Below, piece after piece: positions 26,354 through 35,515 of a stretch of 64,000 nt of DNA. The first letter of the stretch is position 1. Every line of letters starts with the position of its first letter. The position numbers were made by a program, and so were the translations under genes. Origin of the DNA: JACCXG01 sp963717745 (lineage in GTDB: Bacteria; Acidobacteriota; Vicinamibacteria; Vicinamibacterales; 2-12-FULL-66-21). Location: contig CAVQXJ010000011.1 in the NCBI GenBank assembly GCA_963717745.1, positions 155,004-219,003 of the forward strand, read 5' to 3'. The notes beneath the pieces were generated by a model. That model was given only the letters and a program-made list of their open reading frames with translations. It was not told the origin of the DNA and made no database searches.

Positions 26354-27683
26354 CTAAGGCCGCCGGCCGTCGGGTAACACCAGCTCGTTCACCTTGTTCG
26401 GGGCATCGGCCGCGGCCGTGCCGGCGTGCCAGCTGGGAATGGGCGGCTTGTCCGGCCCGTACATCGCCTCCATCGGCGCCCACACCTTGTCGACACGCGT
26501 GTTGAACAGGTCCCCGATCAGCAGGTCCGTGACGGTGCCGCGCATCTCCGGGTGTTCCTTCATGAATTTCCCGAAGCTGAAGCCGTCGTAGTACTCGCAC
26601 ACCAGCCGCCGCATCCGGTCGACACCTTCGTTGAAGCCCGGCCCCCATTGCCCGAGCTGCGCCGCTGACGTGTCCCCCTTCTCGAAGCCGTCGCAGATCG
26701 CATCGGCGGCCAGTTGCCCGGACTTGAGGGCCAGCAGCACGCCCGACGAATAGAGCGGGTCGAGGAAGCCGAAGGCGTCGCCGACGAGCACCCACCCGTC
26801 ACCCGAGACCTGCTTCGATCGATAGGAGTAATCCTTCGTGGCGAAGTGGCCGGTGACGCGCCTCGCGTGCTCGACGCGCTCCTTCACCGACGGGCATTTC
26901 TCGACTTCTTCCGCGTAGGTCTCCGGATAGCTGCCGCGCCCCTTGAACAGGTAGTCGAACGGCGCGACGACCCCGACACTGACGATGTTGTCGTGGAGCG
27001 GGATGTACCAGAACCAGCCCTTGCGGTCGGTGGTCTGGATCACGATCGTCGCCCCTTCATCGCGCCCGGTATCCCGATACGCCCCTTCCCAGTAGGTCCA
27101 GATCGCCCCCTTGTTGAGGATGGGATCCCAGACGCGCAGTCCCAGCCGGTTCATCATGAGCCCGTTCTGGCCGCTGGCATCGACGACGACTTTCGCGCGC
27201 ACCTCTTCGGTGCGGCCATCCTCGTGCTTGACCTTGACGCCGACCGCGCGCGTGCCCTCCATCAGCACTTCGAGCACGCGGACCCCTTCGTGTACATCGA
27301 CGCCGTGCTCGCGGGCGTTGTCGAGCATCATCTTGTCGAACTCACCGCGCACCACCTGCCAGGTCTGGGAGCACTCATGCGGCTTGTTGTCGGAGAAGTA
27401 GAAGGGCGCCGAGAGCTTGCCGTTGGCGTTGACGAACTGGACGCTGTGCTTGTGCACGAAATGGCTCTGCCGCAGCTTCGGCAGCATGTTCAGCCGCTCG
27501 AGCACCCAGTAGGTCTCGGGAATCAGCGACTCGCCGATATGGAATCGCGGGAAGTGCTCGCGCTCGAACAGCCGGTACTGAACGACCGCGCTGCGCGATC
27601 AGCGTGGACACGGTGGATCCCGCTGGTCCGCCCCCGATGACGATGACATCGGGAGACGCGGTCGGGGACGCTTCGTGGTTCAT
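26354..27683 (-). CDS. FAD-dependent oxidoreductase, geranylgeranyl reductase/flavin halogenase-like (frameshifted at about 27573)
   Basis: About 442 aa after repair. The N-terminal frame has DVIVIGGGPAGSTVSTLIAQRGRSV (Rossmann FAD motif). After an extra base near 27572-27575 the sequence resumes LFEREHFPRFHIGESLIPETYWVLERLNML, which is typical of this superfamily. Further on are AKVVVDASGQNGLMMNRLG and the flavin pyrophosphate motif WVLVGDAFGFLDPLYSSGVLLALKSG. The GWFWYIPLHDN motif is shared with flavin halogenases and reductases, but the diagnostic halogenase WxWxIP with its active-site lysine is not certain. Start ATG 27683. Upstream on the same strand are a PaaK-like ligase and a thioesterase, so it probably acts on an activated acid. 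Confidence 0.8.
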
Positions 27684-27721
27684 CGGTTTCAATCTGCCTC
27701 GCTCTAACCGGTTGCTGATAA

Positions 27722-27793
27722 GGGATAGGGGAGTTCTCCCTTGTGCCTTCTGCCTTCTCCCTTGTCACGCGGGCTTTTCATCAGCCCGCTCGG
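27722..27793. repeat. Family G purine-rich repeat, copy 3, with GCGGGC hairpin
   Basis: On the minus strand this reads AGCGGGCTGATGAAAAGCCC then GTGACAAGGGAGAAGGCAG, matching copies 1 and 2. GCGGGC and GCCCGC flank TTTTCATCA (27771-27791) and form a small stem between the ligase and the oxidoreductase genes. Confidence 0.6.
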
Positions 27794-29128
27794 CTAGTCC
27801 CCTGCCGGCTCGACGATGAACCGGCGGGCTTTCATCTCGAACCTCGGGAGATGCCCATGGGGCACGACATGGACGGGCACGGTGAGGCCGAGGGCCTCAC
27901 GAATTTCCCACCCGACTTGCGTCGCCAGCACCGGCCCGTCCGCGTCGGCCCCGCCGTGCTCGATCTCGACGTCGAGCGTCCGCATCGACCCGGTCGTGCG
28001 CACCGTCGATCGGAACTCGACGATCGACGGGAAGTGGCGGACCACGGCCTCAATCGCCGCCGGATACACATTCACGCCGCGCACGGTGACCATGTCGTCG
28101 GCGCGCGAGAGGATGCCCCCCTCGAGCCACGCCAGCGTCCGGCCGCACGCGCAGCGACCCTGCTGGCGCGAGACCAAATCACCGGTGCGATAGCGAATCG
28201 CGGGGCTGCCGACCCGTCCGAGATTGGTGAGCACCAGTTCGCCGAGCTCGCCGTCGGCGGCCGGCTTGCCGGTCGAGGGCTCGACGACCTCGACCACGAA
28301 CTCGTTCTCGAGGAGGTGGAGGCCGCCCGGCCGCTCCCAGCACTCGAAGCTGGCGGGTCCGGTTTCGGTCAAGCCGTGATGATCGATCACCCGCGCGCCC
28401 CAGCTGGCTTCGATGCGCCGCCGTGTCGAGGGGATGCTGCCGCCGGGTTCCCCCGCCACGATGACGACCCGCGGCGCCCGCGCCGCCAGCCAGCCTTCAC
28501 CGTGATCGGCCGCCGCGACCTCGGCCAGCCGCAGCGCATAGGTCGGCGTGCAGCACACCACGTCGGGACGCACGCTGTCCATCATCGCGAGCCGCAGGTG
28601 ACTGGCCATGCCGCCGGCCGGGATGGCCATGGCGCCAATCTGCGGCGCGGCGTCGAACGCGGCCCAGAATCCCAGGAACGGTCCGAAGGAGAACGGGAAC
28701 AGCACCCGATCGCCGGCGCCGACGCGCGCCGCCCGATAGACCGCCTTCCAGCACTCCAACATCCATTGCCAGGTCTCGTTGGTGTCGCACCACTTGAGCG
28801 GGCGTCCGGTCGTGGACGAGGTCTGGCAGAACCGGGTGTAGCGGTGGCGCGGGAACGTCAGATTCGATCCCCACGGCGCGTGGGCGTCCTGATCCGCGAC
28901 CAGATCCGCCTTGGTCGTGAACGGCAGGCGCGCAAGATCCTCGAGACCGAGCTTGTCTCCCCGCCCGACGCCCGCGGCGGCGAAGCGGGCCCGATAGAAC
29001 GTGTTGTGCGCGAGGACGTCCTCGAGCAGGCGGCCGAGCGCCGCGGATTGGTGTGCGGCGAGCGCGTCGCGGGTCAGACACTCGTCGGCGGGCACCTCCA
29101 CGGGCGCGCCGGCGCTAGGGCGCGACAT
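27794..29128 (-). CDS. Phenylacetate-CoA ligase-like adenylate-forming enzyme
   Basis: 444 aa, PaaK family. Visible motifs: helical N-terminus YRARFAAAGV..LPFTTKADL; the phosphate-binding loop CQTSSTTGRPLKW; the acyl-adenylate motif GEPGGS with VIDHHGLTETG; YRTGDLV; CGRTLAWLEGGILSRADDMVTVRGVNVYP in the C-terminal domain with its zinc-like CACG cysteines. It activates an aromatic or other carboxylate to a CoA thioester. The ATG at 29128 overlaps the thioesterase end by 14 bases, so this is a tight operon with the thioesterase upstream and probably the oxidoreductase downstream. Confidence 0.88.
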   Translation of the reverse strand: MSRPSAGAPVEVPADECLTRDALAAHQSAALGRLLEDVLAHNTFYRARFAAAGVGRGDKLGLEDLARLPFTTKADLVADQDAHAPWGSNLTFPRHRYTRFCQTSSTTGRPLKWCDTNETWQWMLECWKAVYRAARVGAGDRVLFPFSFGPFLGFWAAFDAAPQIGAMAIPAGGMASHLRLAMMDSVRPDVVCCTPTYALRLAEVAAADHGEGWLAARAPRVVIVAGEPGGSIPSTRRRIEASWGARVIDHHGLTETGPASFECWERPGGLHLLENEFVVEVVEPSTGKPAADGELGELVLTNLGRVGSPAIRYRTGDLVSRQQGRCACGRTLAWLEGGILSRADDMVTVRGVNVYPAAIEAVVRHFPSIVEFRSTVRTTGSMRTLDVEIEHGGADADGPVLATQVGWEIREALGLTVPVHVVPHGHLPRFEMKARRFIVEPAGD

Positions 29129-29546
29129 GCTCGGCCACCTCGAACCGGTCGCGAAGCGCGGCCGGCAGGGCGGCCGCTTTCATGCTCCGTTCCGCTCCCG
29201 ATCGCGTCACGCAGACCGTCGTCATGCTCAGGGTCGCGACCACCGTCGAGCCGAGCGACATCCGGCAGAGGTATTTCAGGGTCCGCTCGGTCATCGCCAC
29301 GATTTGCAGATGGATCTCCACCTCGTCTTCGAAACGGAGCGGATGCCGGTAGTCGGCGGTTGCGGCGACTCGCGGCCAGCCGAACGGCGAGTCGGGGGCC
29401 GCCACGCTGAGGCCGACCGATCGCCAGAACGCGTGTTCGGCCTCCTCCATGTAGCGGAAGAAACAACTGAAATGTACGATGCCGGCCGCGTCGGTCTCGT
29501 GGAACTGGACCCTCCGCGTCATCCGGAATTCGCTTTGCTTGGTCAC
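29115..29546 (-). CDS. Acyl-CoA thioesterase, YbgC/4HBT hot-dog family
   Basis: 143 aa, single hot-dog domain. The catalytic segment VQFHETDAAGIVHFSCFFRYMEEAEHAFW contains the DxxG(I/V)V(H/Y) active-site pattern with its Asp. The central helix and the LRFEDEVEIHLQIVAMTERTLKY strands fit a 4-hydroxybenzoyl-CoA thioesterase-like fold. ATG 29546 is used; MTRR at residue 9 is an alternative. It is first in the operon with the ligase and the FAD enzyme. Acting on the CoA ester made by the ligase is an inference. Confidence 0.87.
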   Translation of the reverse strand: MTKQSEFRMTRRVQFHETDAAGIVHFSCFFRYMEEAEHAFWRSVGLSVAAPDSPFGWPRVAATADYRHPLRFEDEVEIHLQIVAMTERTLKYLCRMSLGSTVVATLSMTTVCVTRSGAERSMKAAALPAALRDRFEVAEHVAP

Positions 29547-29617
29547 GTGCGATGTGCCGGGAGTACTAAACTAACAGGTTGCTGAAAAAGTGACGCGCGG
29601 GGTTTTGATCGGCCCGC

Positions 29618-30944
29618 TTACGTGTAGCGGACGTCGACGTGCTCTGGCCGGAAGAACCGCCGCAGCAGCGTGTCCACCCGTAGCAGTGCGTCACGGGAGA
29701 GGGTGATCTGATCGGCGGCGATTGTGAGAAGGCCATCGGACCGCAGTCGGCTCAGCGGTTCGGCGAACCGGTCGAGCACGTCCACGCCGTATCGGCGCGC
29801 GAAGTACGACGGCTTCAGCGCACCGCGTTTGAGTTGCAGGACGAACTCGCGAATCAACCGCTCGTCGTCGCTGGGACGGTAGGCGCGCGCCAGTGGAATG
29901 TCCCCGCGTTCAACCGCCGCGGCATAGGCCTCCCACTGATCGAGGTTCTGCATATGGACGCCATTGACGTGGCCAAACGACGCCACGCCGAGCGCCGCCA
30001 GGTCGGCCCCTTCCCACAGGCGATCCGTGTAGACGAACCTGGTCCGCTCCGGATTCCTCACCAGCGTGTAGGCACTGCGCGCGGTGTAGCCCGCCGCTTC
30101 GAGCGCCGCGAACGCCTCTCCCACCCAGCGCCGCTTGGTCGACCAGTTGGCCAGCGACTCGGTGAACCGGCCGGTGCCTTTCAGGCGGTCGCCGCTGATG
30201 GTGGTGTTGAACGGCAGTTCCATCTGATAGATGGTGATGCTGTCCGGCGCCAGCTCGAGGGTGCGCGCAATGCAGCGCTGCCAATTCTCGTCGGTCTCGC
30301 CGAGCATGCCGGCGATCAGGTCGATGTTGATCTGCGGAAAGCCAAGGCTCCGCGCGAACCCGTAGGCCCGCTCGATCTCGCCCGACCGATGCGCCCGGCC
30401 GTTGGCTTCGAGGATGTGGTCGTCGAAGTTCTCGACGCCGAGGCTGAGGCGCGTCACGCCGAGCCGGCGAATCACGCCGAGCTTGGCCTCGGTGAGCGTC
30501 CCGGGCTCGCACTCGAAGGTAATCTCCTCCGCGGCGTCCCAAGGCGTCACGGCGGTGAGGCGCTTGACCAGGCCCTCGAGCTGCTGCGTGGACAGGAAGG
30601 ACGGCGTCCCGCCGCCGAAGTACACGAAATCGAGCGGGCGGCCCGCAATCGCCGGCTCCCGCGCGAGCCGCTCCCACTCGCGCGCCAGCGTCTCCAGGGT
30701 ACTGCTGCACCTGCTGCGCGTTCTTGTCGGTGTAGACCCGGAAGTAACAGAAGTGACACCGCTTCCGGCAGAACGGGATGTGCAGGTAGAGGCCGAGCGG
30801 CACGCCTCCTGGCGACGGCCGCTCGAGGGCCGGCAGCGCGTCGGCCGCGACCGCCTCGGGCGTCCAGACCGAGAACGGCGGATAGGTCGCGACGAAATAG
30901 CTACCGATGCCGGTGTCGTCGCCAACCGCAGCGGTATCAGACAT
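29618..30944 (-). CDS. Radical SAM protein, HemW/HemN-like (frameshifted at about 30698)
   Basis: About 441 aa when repaired. The N-terminal frame ends in LYLHIPFCRKRCHFCYFRVY, the CxxxCxxC [4Fe-4S]/SAM motif, followed by DKNAQQVQQY. Removing one base of the GGG at 30697-30699 continues as LETLAREWERLAREPA. Then come FVYFGGGTPSFLSTQQL, ECEPGTLTEAKL, RLSLGVENFDD and NIDLIAGMLGETDENWQ, the HemN/HemW core. The Phe after the third Cys resembles HemW-type heme chaperones rather than HemN oxidases, so oxygen-independent coproporphyrinogen oxidation should not be assumed. It is not obviously linked to its neighbours. Confidence 0.85.
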
Positions 30945-31037
30945 GCCTCTCCGACTATATCAGCCTACCGAGCCAGCTCGTCGGCTGGTCGGCGGTCCCT
31001 GTAGAGTGGGGCCTGGAGTCTCTTCGGGGGGTGTTCG

Positions 31038-31079
31038 CCCTTCGACTACGCTCAGGGCGACCCTGAGCTTGTCGAAGGG
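31038..31079. repeat. 42-bp palindrome, CCCTTCGAC..GTCGAAGGG type
   Basis: CCCTTCGACTACGCTCAGGG and ACCCTGAGCTTGTCGAAGGG form a near-perfect palindrome. This sequence type is widely dispersed in bacterial genomes. A diverged relative (TTCGACACGCTCAAGC and CCCTGAGTATCGTCGAGGGG) lies inside the family D element at 37477. The outer pair GTAGAG..AGTCTCTTCG (31001-31025) and CGAAGAGACT..CTCTAC (31313-31331) brackets the surrounding region. Confidence 0.85.
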
Positions 31080-31420
31080 TCGCAGTCACGCTGCATTCCT
31101 TGTCCACGGCGCCTGCGGCGCGCAGCCCGCCTGCGGCCGGTCACGACGACACGACGACACGACGACAACGACGCTTTTGACACGAGCAACCGGCTCACGA
31201 TTATTGCCGCGGGGTCGTTCGAGTTGCCCGAAATATCAGCGGCTCGGTGAGTGGCAGCCCGCCGGCCTACGCCGGCGCGGAAGCGCGGCCCTGCCAGCGG
31301 GTAGGAGTCCATCGAAGAGACTGAGCTCTACGTCGTTGTCGTCGTGTCGTCGTCTCGTCGTGCGGCCGCAAGGCCGCCAGCGCCGCAGGCGCCGTGGGCA
31401 CGATGGCAGCGTGACAGCGA
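31080..31420. repeat. Family D element, copy 1 (341 bp)
   Basis: Termini TCGCAGTCACGCTGC (31080) and GCAGCGTGACAGCGA (ending 31420) are inverted repeats. Inside are CATTCCTTGTCCACGGCGCC, a GGCCTGCGGCC-like stem, and runs of ACGAC units (31142-31170) that are mirrored by GTCGTCGTGTCGTCGTC (31336-31361). It fills most of the 500-base gap 30945-31444 and shares ends and internal words with 37477-37682. No gene is seen. Confidence 0.8.
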
Positions 31421-31444
31421 ACATCCTAGGAAGAGATCTAGGCT

Positions 31445-33853
31445 TCACCCCTGTTGTTCCAGCAACCGCGCCGGGTCGAGTCTGGCGGCTCTCGCCGCCG
31501 GCACCAGGCACGCCGCCAGCGCCACCGCCGCCAGGGACGCCGCGGATCCGGTGAGGATGATCGGGTCGGAGGTCGAGGTCTGAAAGAGGAGCGGCGTGAG
31601 CGCGCTGCCAAGAACCAGGCTCGCGGCTATGCCGGCGGCGACGCCTGCGCCGGTGAGACCGGCTCCCCGGCGAAGGACCAACCAGGTGATTTGCCAGCGC
31701 GTCGCGCCAATGGCCATCCGCGTGCCGATCTCGCGGGTGCGCTGTCTGACGCCCGACGACATCACGGCGTAGATGCCGACCGCCGCGAGCGCGACCGCGA
31801 TCCAGGCGAAGAGGCCGAGCAGCCAGAGCGCCAGTCGCACCGCACCCACAGACTCGGCGGCGACCGCGTCGAGAGGACGCGCATTGGTCAGGATTATCCG
31901 TGGCTCGATCCGCTGCAGTGCCATCTTGACGTCCGGCGCCAGCCCGGCGGGATCGCCGGCCGTCCGGAGGAAGAACGTGGCCGCCGGGGTCGGTCCCTGT
32001 TCCATCGGAAAGTACATGTCGGCGCGTAGGTCGTCGGTGAGCGCCGCCCGGCGGATGTTGCCGACCACGCCGACGATCTCGGCCTGAGTCTGTCCGAGCC
32101 TGATCCGGCCGCCGACGGCCGTGCCGCCCGGGAAGAACCGCCGCTCGATGGCCTCGCTGACGATCACCACGGTCGGCGCGCCGGGCCGATCGCGGGAATC
32201 GAACAGGCGCCCCGACAAGAGAGGGATCCGAAGCGCCGTGAAGTATCCGCCGGAGGCGTTCTGCCAGCCGACATCAGGCGGCCGCTCGCCGTTCGGCAGC
32301 GGCCGATCCGCGCGCTCGAAAGGTACCGTCCAGTTGTTGCCGGTCAGCGGCGTCACGATCGCGGCGCCAACCGCCTCGACCTCACCGAGTGCGCCGATCG
32401 CCGCGGTCGCGCGGTCGAAGAATGCGCGGCCGGCCTTCTCGTCCGGATACCGATCGACCGGGATCGCGAAATCGAGCGCGAGCACGTGGTCGGCCCGGAA
32501 GCCCGGATCGATCGAGAGCAGCCGGTCGAAGCTCCTGAGGACCAGGCCGGCGCCGAACAGCAGCACCACCGCCAGTGCGACTTCTCCCACCACCAGGATG
32601 GACGTCGCCCTGGTCACGCCCCGGGCGATTCCGCCGCGGGCCGGCCCGGCGAGACCGCCCATCCCGGGCTGCGTCGCCGGCATCAACGCCGGAATCACCG
32701 AGAACAGCAGCGACGCGGTCAGCGCGATCGCCAGCGCGTAGCCCAGCACCGTGGTGTTGATGCCAGCCTCGTCCAGCCCCGGCACCGCGACGCCCGACGG
32801 GACGAGCGCGACCAGCGCCGGCACGCCCCAGTGCGCGATCGCCAAGCCGGCCGCGGCGGCGACCAGCGCGAGCAGCAGGTTCTCGGCGACCAGCTGCGAG
32901 AACAGGCGCAGTCGTCCCGCGCCAAGCGCGACCCGCAGCGCCATCTCATGCCGCCGATTCATACCGCGAACGAGCAGCAGGTGCGCCACGTTGGCGCACG
33001 CGATCACCAGCAGCACGCCGACCGCCCCGAACAGCAGCTCGAGCGGCCGCCGCGTATCGCCGACCAGCGCATCACGCAGGGTGACCGCCGCATACTGCGA
33101 GGACTGATTCGACGCGGGAGACTCCCGTTCGATTTGTGCTGACAGCGTCTCGAGGTTGGCCGACCCGTCGGCGAGGGTGTTGCCCGGCTTCAATCGGCCG
33201 ATCGCAAACGTCCATGAGGCCTTCCGGTCCGGCGGCGCCGCCAGCGGGACGACGGCCGGGACGATGAGATCGGTAGCGGCATTGGGAGGGAAGCGGAAGC
33301 CTCGCGGCGCGATCCCGACCACCTCCCGATCCTGCTCGTCGATCCGGATTCGGCGGCCGATCATCGCGGGATCCGAACCAAAGCTGCGCTCCCACAGGTC
33401 GTAGCCGAGTACCGCCACCGGCGCCGCTCCCGGCCGGCCCTCTTCCGGCGTGAAGAAGCGGCCGAGCGACGGCTGCACCCGCAGGATGTCGAACAGTCCA
33501 GGACCCGCGATGAGGCCGCGGACTACGAGCGGTTCGGAGGTCGAGACGATCGTCGCCCTGACGCCGCCATAGGGTGCCAGCTGCTCGAAAGCGGTCTGGC
33601 GCGCCGCGAGATCGACGAAATCGCCGATCGCGACGAATTCCTTGGTGATGCCGGTCCGGAGATCGCGATGGTTCAGCACCGCCAGCGCGCCGGCCTCAGG
33701 ATAGGGCAGCGGACGCAGCAGCACGGCTTCGATCACCGAGAACACCGCGGCGTTGGCGCCCACCCCGAGCGCCAGCGTCAGGACGGCGGCGATGGTGAAG
33801 CGGCGGTCGCGAACCAGCAGCGAGAAGGCATGCCGAAGCGTGTGGGCGAACAT
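31445..33853 (-). CDS. ADOP-type MacB/FtsX duplicated permease (second)
   Basis: 802 aa. The N-terminus MFAHTLRHAFSLLVRDRRFTIAAVLTLALGVGANAAVFS is the ADOP signature. Two MacB periplasmic core/FtsX units follow: a first periplasmic domain at about 50-240, TMs at about 270-400 with NRRHEMALRVALGAGRLRLFSQL, then TM about 415-440, a second periplasmic domain at 440-670, and C-terminal TMs with TREIGTRMAIGATRWQITWLVLRRGAG and PAARAARLDPARLLEQQ. It is divergent from a PadR regulator 144 bases away, the common arrangement for this family, so regulation by that PadR protein is likely. Substrate unknown. Confidence 0.92.
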   Translation of the reverse strand: MFAHTLRHAFSLLVRDRRFTIAAVLTLALGVGANAAVFSVIEAVLLRPLPYPEAGALAVLNHRDLRTGITKEFVAIGDFVDLAARQTAFEQLAPYGGVRATIVSTSEPLVVRGLIAGPGLFDILRVQPSLGRFFTPEEGRPGAAPVAVLGYDLWERSFGSDPAMIGRRIRIDEQDREVVGIAPRGFRFPPNAATDLIVPAVVPLAAPPDRKASWTFAIGRLKPGNTLADGSANLETLSAQIERESPASNQSSQYAAVTLRDALVGDTRRPLELLFGAVGVLLVIACANVAHLLLVRGMNRRHEMALRVALGAGRLRLFSQLVAENLLLALVAAAAGLAIAHWGVPALVALVPSGVAVPGLDEAGINTTVLGYALAIALTASLLFSVIPALMPATQPGMGGLAGPARGGIARGVTRATSILVVGEVALAVVLLFGAGLVLRSFDRLLSIDPGFRADHVLALDFAIPVDRYPDEKAGRAFFDRATAAIGALGEVEAVGAAIVTPLTGNNWTVPFERADRPLPNGERPPDVGWQNASGGYFTALRIPLLSGRLFDSRDRPGAPTVVIVSEAIERRFFPGGTAVGGRIRLGQTQAEIVGVVGNIRRAALTDDLRADMYFPMEQGPTPAATFFLRTAGDPAGLAPDVKMALQRIEPRIILTNARPLDAVAAESVGAVRLALWLLGLFAWIAVALAAVGIYAVMSSGVRQRTREIGTRMAIGATRWQITWLVLRRGAGLTGAGVAAGIAASLVLGSALTPLLFQTSTSDPIILTGSAASLAAVALAACLVPAARAARLDPARLLEQQG

Positions 33854-33988
33854 GCGCTAATTAGACGGTTCACCGCGCAAAACGGCACGCTGGAGTGACG
33901 GATGGGGCTGGGGTGTGATGGGTGGAGTGGTTCCGATGTCGGCTGACTCGATCGACGTCACTTGACCAGCCAATGAGGGCGGAGTATT

Positions 33989-34009
33989 TTCACTGGCATG
34001 GCCAGTGAA
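33989..34009. promoter_or_regulatory. Palindrome centred on the PadR start codon
   Basis: TTCACTGGC-ATG-GCCAGTGAA: 9-base perfect arms with the ATG start codon of the PadR gene as spacer. A dimeric PadR protein could bind here and block its own transcription or translation (inference). The remaining 33854-33988 region between the divergent genes shows no other clear element. Confidence 0.5.
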
Positions 34010-34348
34010 GAAAAGAGCGTGGAGCTCCTCCAGGGGACACTGGATCTCATCGTCCTGCGGGCGCTCTCGACGATGGGCCCGCTGCACGCCTATTCGCTCG
34101 CGACCCGGCTGGCGCAGGTGTCGGATCATCCGCTGACCCTCAACCAGGGCACTCTCTATCCGGCATTGGTCCGGCTGGAGCAGAAGGGCTGGATCAAAGG
34201 CTCCTGGCAGAAGACCGACAACAACCGCGACGCCAAGTACTACACGATCACCAAGCCGGGGACCCGGGAGCTCGCCCGCCAGGCCGAGCGCTGGCGCCGA
34301 CTCGCCGGTCTGGTGAACAAACTGTTGCTGGGCCCGGGCAGAGCGTAA
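33998..34348 (+). CDS. PadR family transcriptional regulator
   Basis: 116 aa winged-helix protein of the short PadR subfamily. ELLQGTLDLIVLRALSTMGPLHAYSLATRL is the N-terminal helix-turn-helix, LNQGTLYPALVRLEQKGWIKGSW the recognition helix and wing, and YYTITKPGTRELARQAERWRRL the dimerisation helix. These small PadR proteins usually sit next to ADOP permeases in Acidobacteria and are inferred to control them, here the divergent gene at 31445-33853. The ATG lies in the centre of a 21-base palindrome, and the GGAG upstream is about 13 bases away, an unusually long spacing. Confidence 0.9.
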   Translation: MASEEKSVELLQGTLDLIVLRALSTMGPLHAYSLATRLAQVSDHPLTLNQGTLYPALVRLEQKGWIKGSWQKTDNNRDAKYYTITKPGTRELARQAERWRRLAGLVNKLLLGPGRA

Positions 34349-34361
34349 GGGCTCTCCGCGG

Positions 34362-35432
34362 TCAACTCCCCGCGGGCTGTGAGGGCTCGCGTTTGATCCA
34401 CTTGTAGGCCGCCACCGAGTTCTTCCAGAAATACTTCTCGGCGATCGTGCGCGGCTGGGTCGCGAAATATTCCCGCACCACGCCGACGACCCGGTCGAGC
34501 GGCGCCACTCCATCGCTGTTGGGCCAATCGCTCCCGAAGACGATGCGATCCTCGCCGAAAGTGCCGACCAGCGCATCCAGCCGATCGCGGTAGGGCGCGA
34601 GCTCCATGGAGACCTTCCCATTGACGCGATGAATCACCGCTGACAGCTTCACGAAGACGCGGGGTCGCCCGCGCAGTTCCGCGAGCGCCGCATCGTAGGC
34701 CCGTCTCGTCTGAGGGTTCGGCTCGAGGCTCGGCAGATGATCCAGCACCACCCGCAGTTCCGGCACCTTGTCGGTGATCTTCACGATCGCCTCGAGCAGG
34801 TCGACCCGGGGGTTGGCGGTATCCAGCACGAGATCGGCCTGGGCGAGCCGCCGAAGTCCGTCGATGAACGCGGCGCTCTCGGCCTCTTTCGTGATGTCGC
34901 GTCCCCAGAGGTTGCCGTATCGGATGCCTCGAAAGAGCCGGTTCTTGTGATATCGGGCCAGCATTTCTCCGAAGTCCGGCCTCGCGGGCTCGAGGTTGCC
35001 GATCACGCCGACCACGATGGTGTCCCGCTCCGCGACTTCGAGCACCCACAAGTTGTCTTCCACCCACGGACTCGCTTCGACCTTGATCGCGCCGACGATG
35101 CCGAGGCGCGACGCGAGCGCGCGATAGCGTGGAGGCAGCGCGGGCTGCGGCGGGCCGGCGTCGGGATGGCCCGTGTAGGGCGCGCCCTGGGGCCGCGTCG
35201 GATCGAACAGATGAATATGGGTGTCGATGATCGGGATCGCGGCGGCTGCGATCTGCGGCGAGGACCCCCCCGTCGCCCGTGCCGCCGGCGGGTCACCAGT
35301 TGACCCGATGGCCGCGGTGGCGAGGCCGGCCACGTGCGCGAGAAATAGCCGGCGCCCGGGGTCGGCGGGGCCGAGCGCCGGCGATCCGGGCGGTTCGAGA
35401 TCGCGGTCGGAGAGGTCAGGTTCGATTTGCAT
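34362..35432 (-). CDS. Exported amidohydrolase family protein (PF04909-like lactonase)
   Basis: 356 aa. A Tat-like signal (DPGRRLFLAHVAGLATAAIG) precedes a TIM-barrel metal hydrolase: PIIDTHIHLFDPTRPQG (metal-binding HxH), GAIKVEASPWVEDN, RGIRYGNLWGR, VLDHLPS, VKLSAV, and the terminal Asp in RIVFGSDWPN. This is the amidohydro_2 group, which includes L-fuconolactonase and 2-pyrone-4,6-dicarboxylate lactonase, so a sugar-lactone hydrolase is likely. I start at ATG 35432 rather than 84 bases upstream, since the longer form runs into the divergent gene's leader. It is divergent from the isomerase at 35516. Confidence 0.82.
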   Translation of the reverse strand: MQIEPDLSDRDLEPPGSPALGPADPGRRLFLAHVAGLATAAIGSTGDPPAARATGGSSPQIAAAAIPIIDTHIHLFDPTRPQGAPYTGHPDAGPPQPALPPRYRALASRLGIVGAIKVEASPWVEDNLWVLEVAERDTIVVGVIGNLEPARPDFGEMLARYHKNRLFRGIRYGNLWGRDITKEAESAAFIDGLRRLAQADLVLDTANPRVDLLEAIVKITDKVPELRVVLDHLPSLEPNPQTRRAYDAALAELRGRPRVFVKLSAVIHRVNGKVSMELAPYRDRLDALVGTFGEDRIVFGSDWPNSDGVAPLDRVVGVVREYFATQPRTIAEKYFWKNSVAAYKWIKREPSQPAGS

Positions 35433-35515
35433 GGCACATCCCGCACGGTTATTCTCTGCGGCGACCGTTAGATCCCGCTCGCGGCGGTTCATCCTCTCAA
35501 GAGTCAGGACGACCA

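Noticed and set aside
26354..27683. Flavin-dependent tryptophan halogenase call
   Set aside because: The fold and GWFWYIP motif fit, but the essential lysine and the WxWxIP context could not be confirmed through the frameshift.
29618..30944. hemN (oxygen-independent coproporphyrinogen oxidase) name
   Set aside because: The Cys motif resembles HemW-type proteins, no other heme genes are adjacent, and the gene carries a frameshift.
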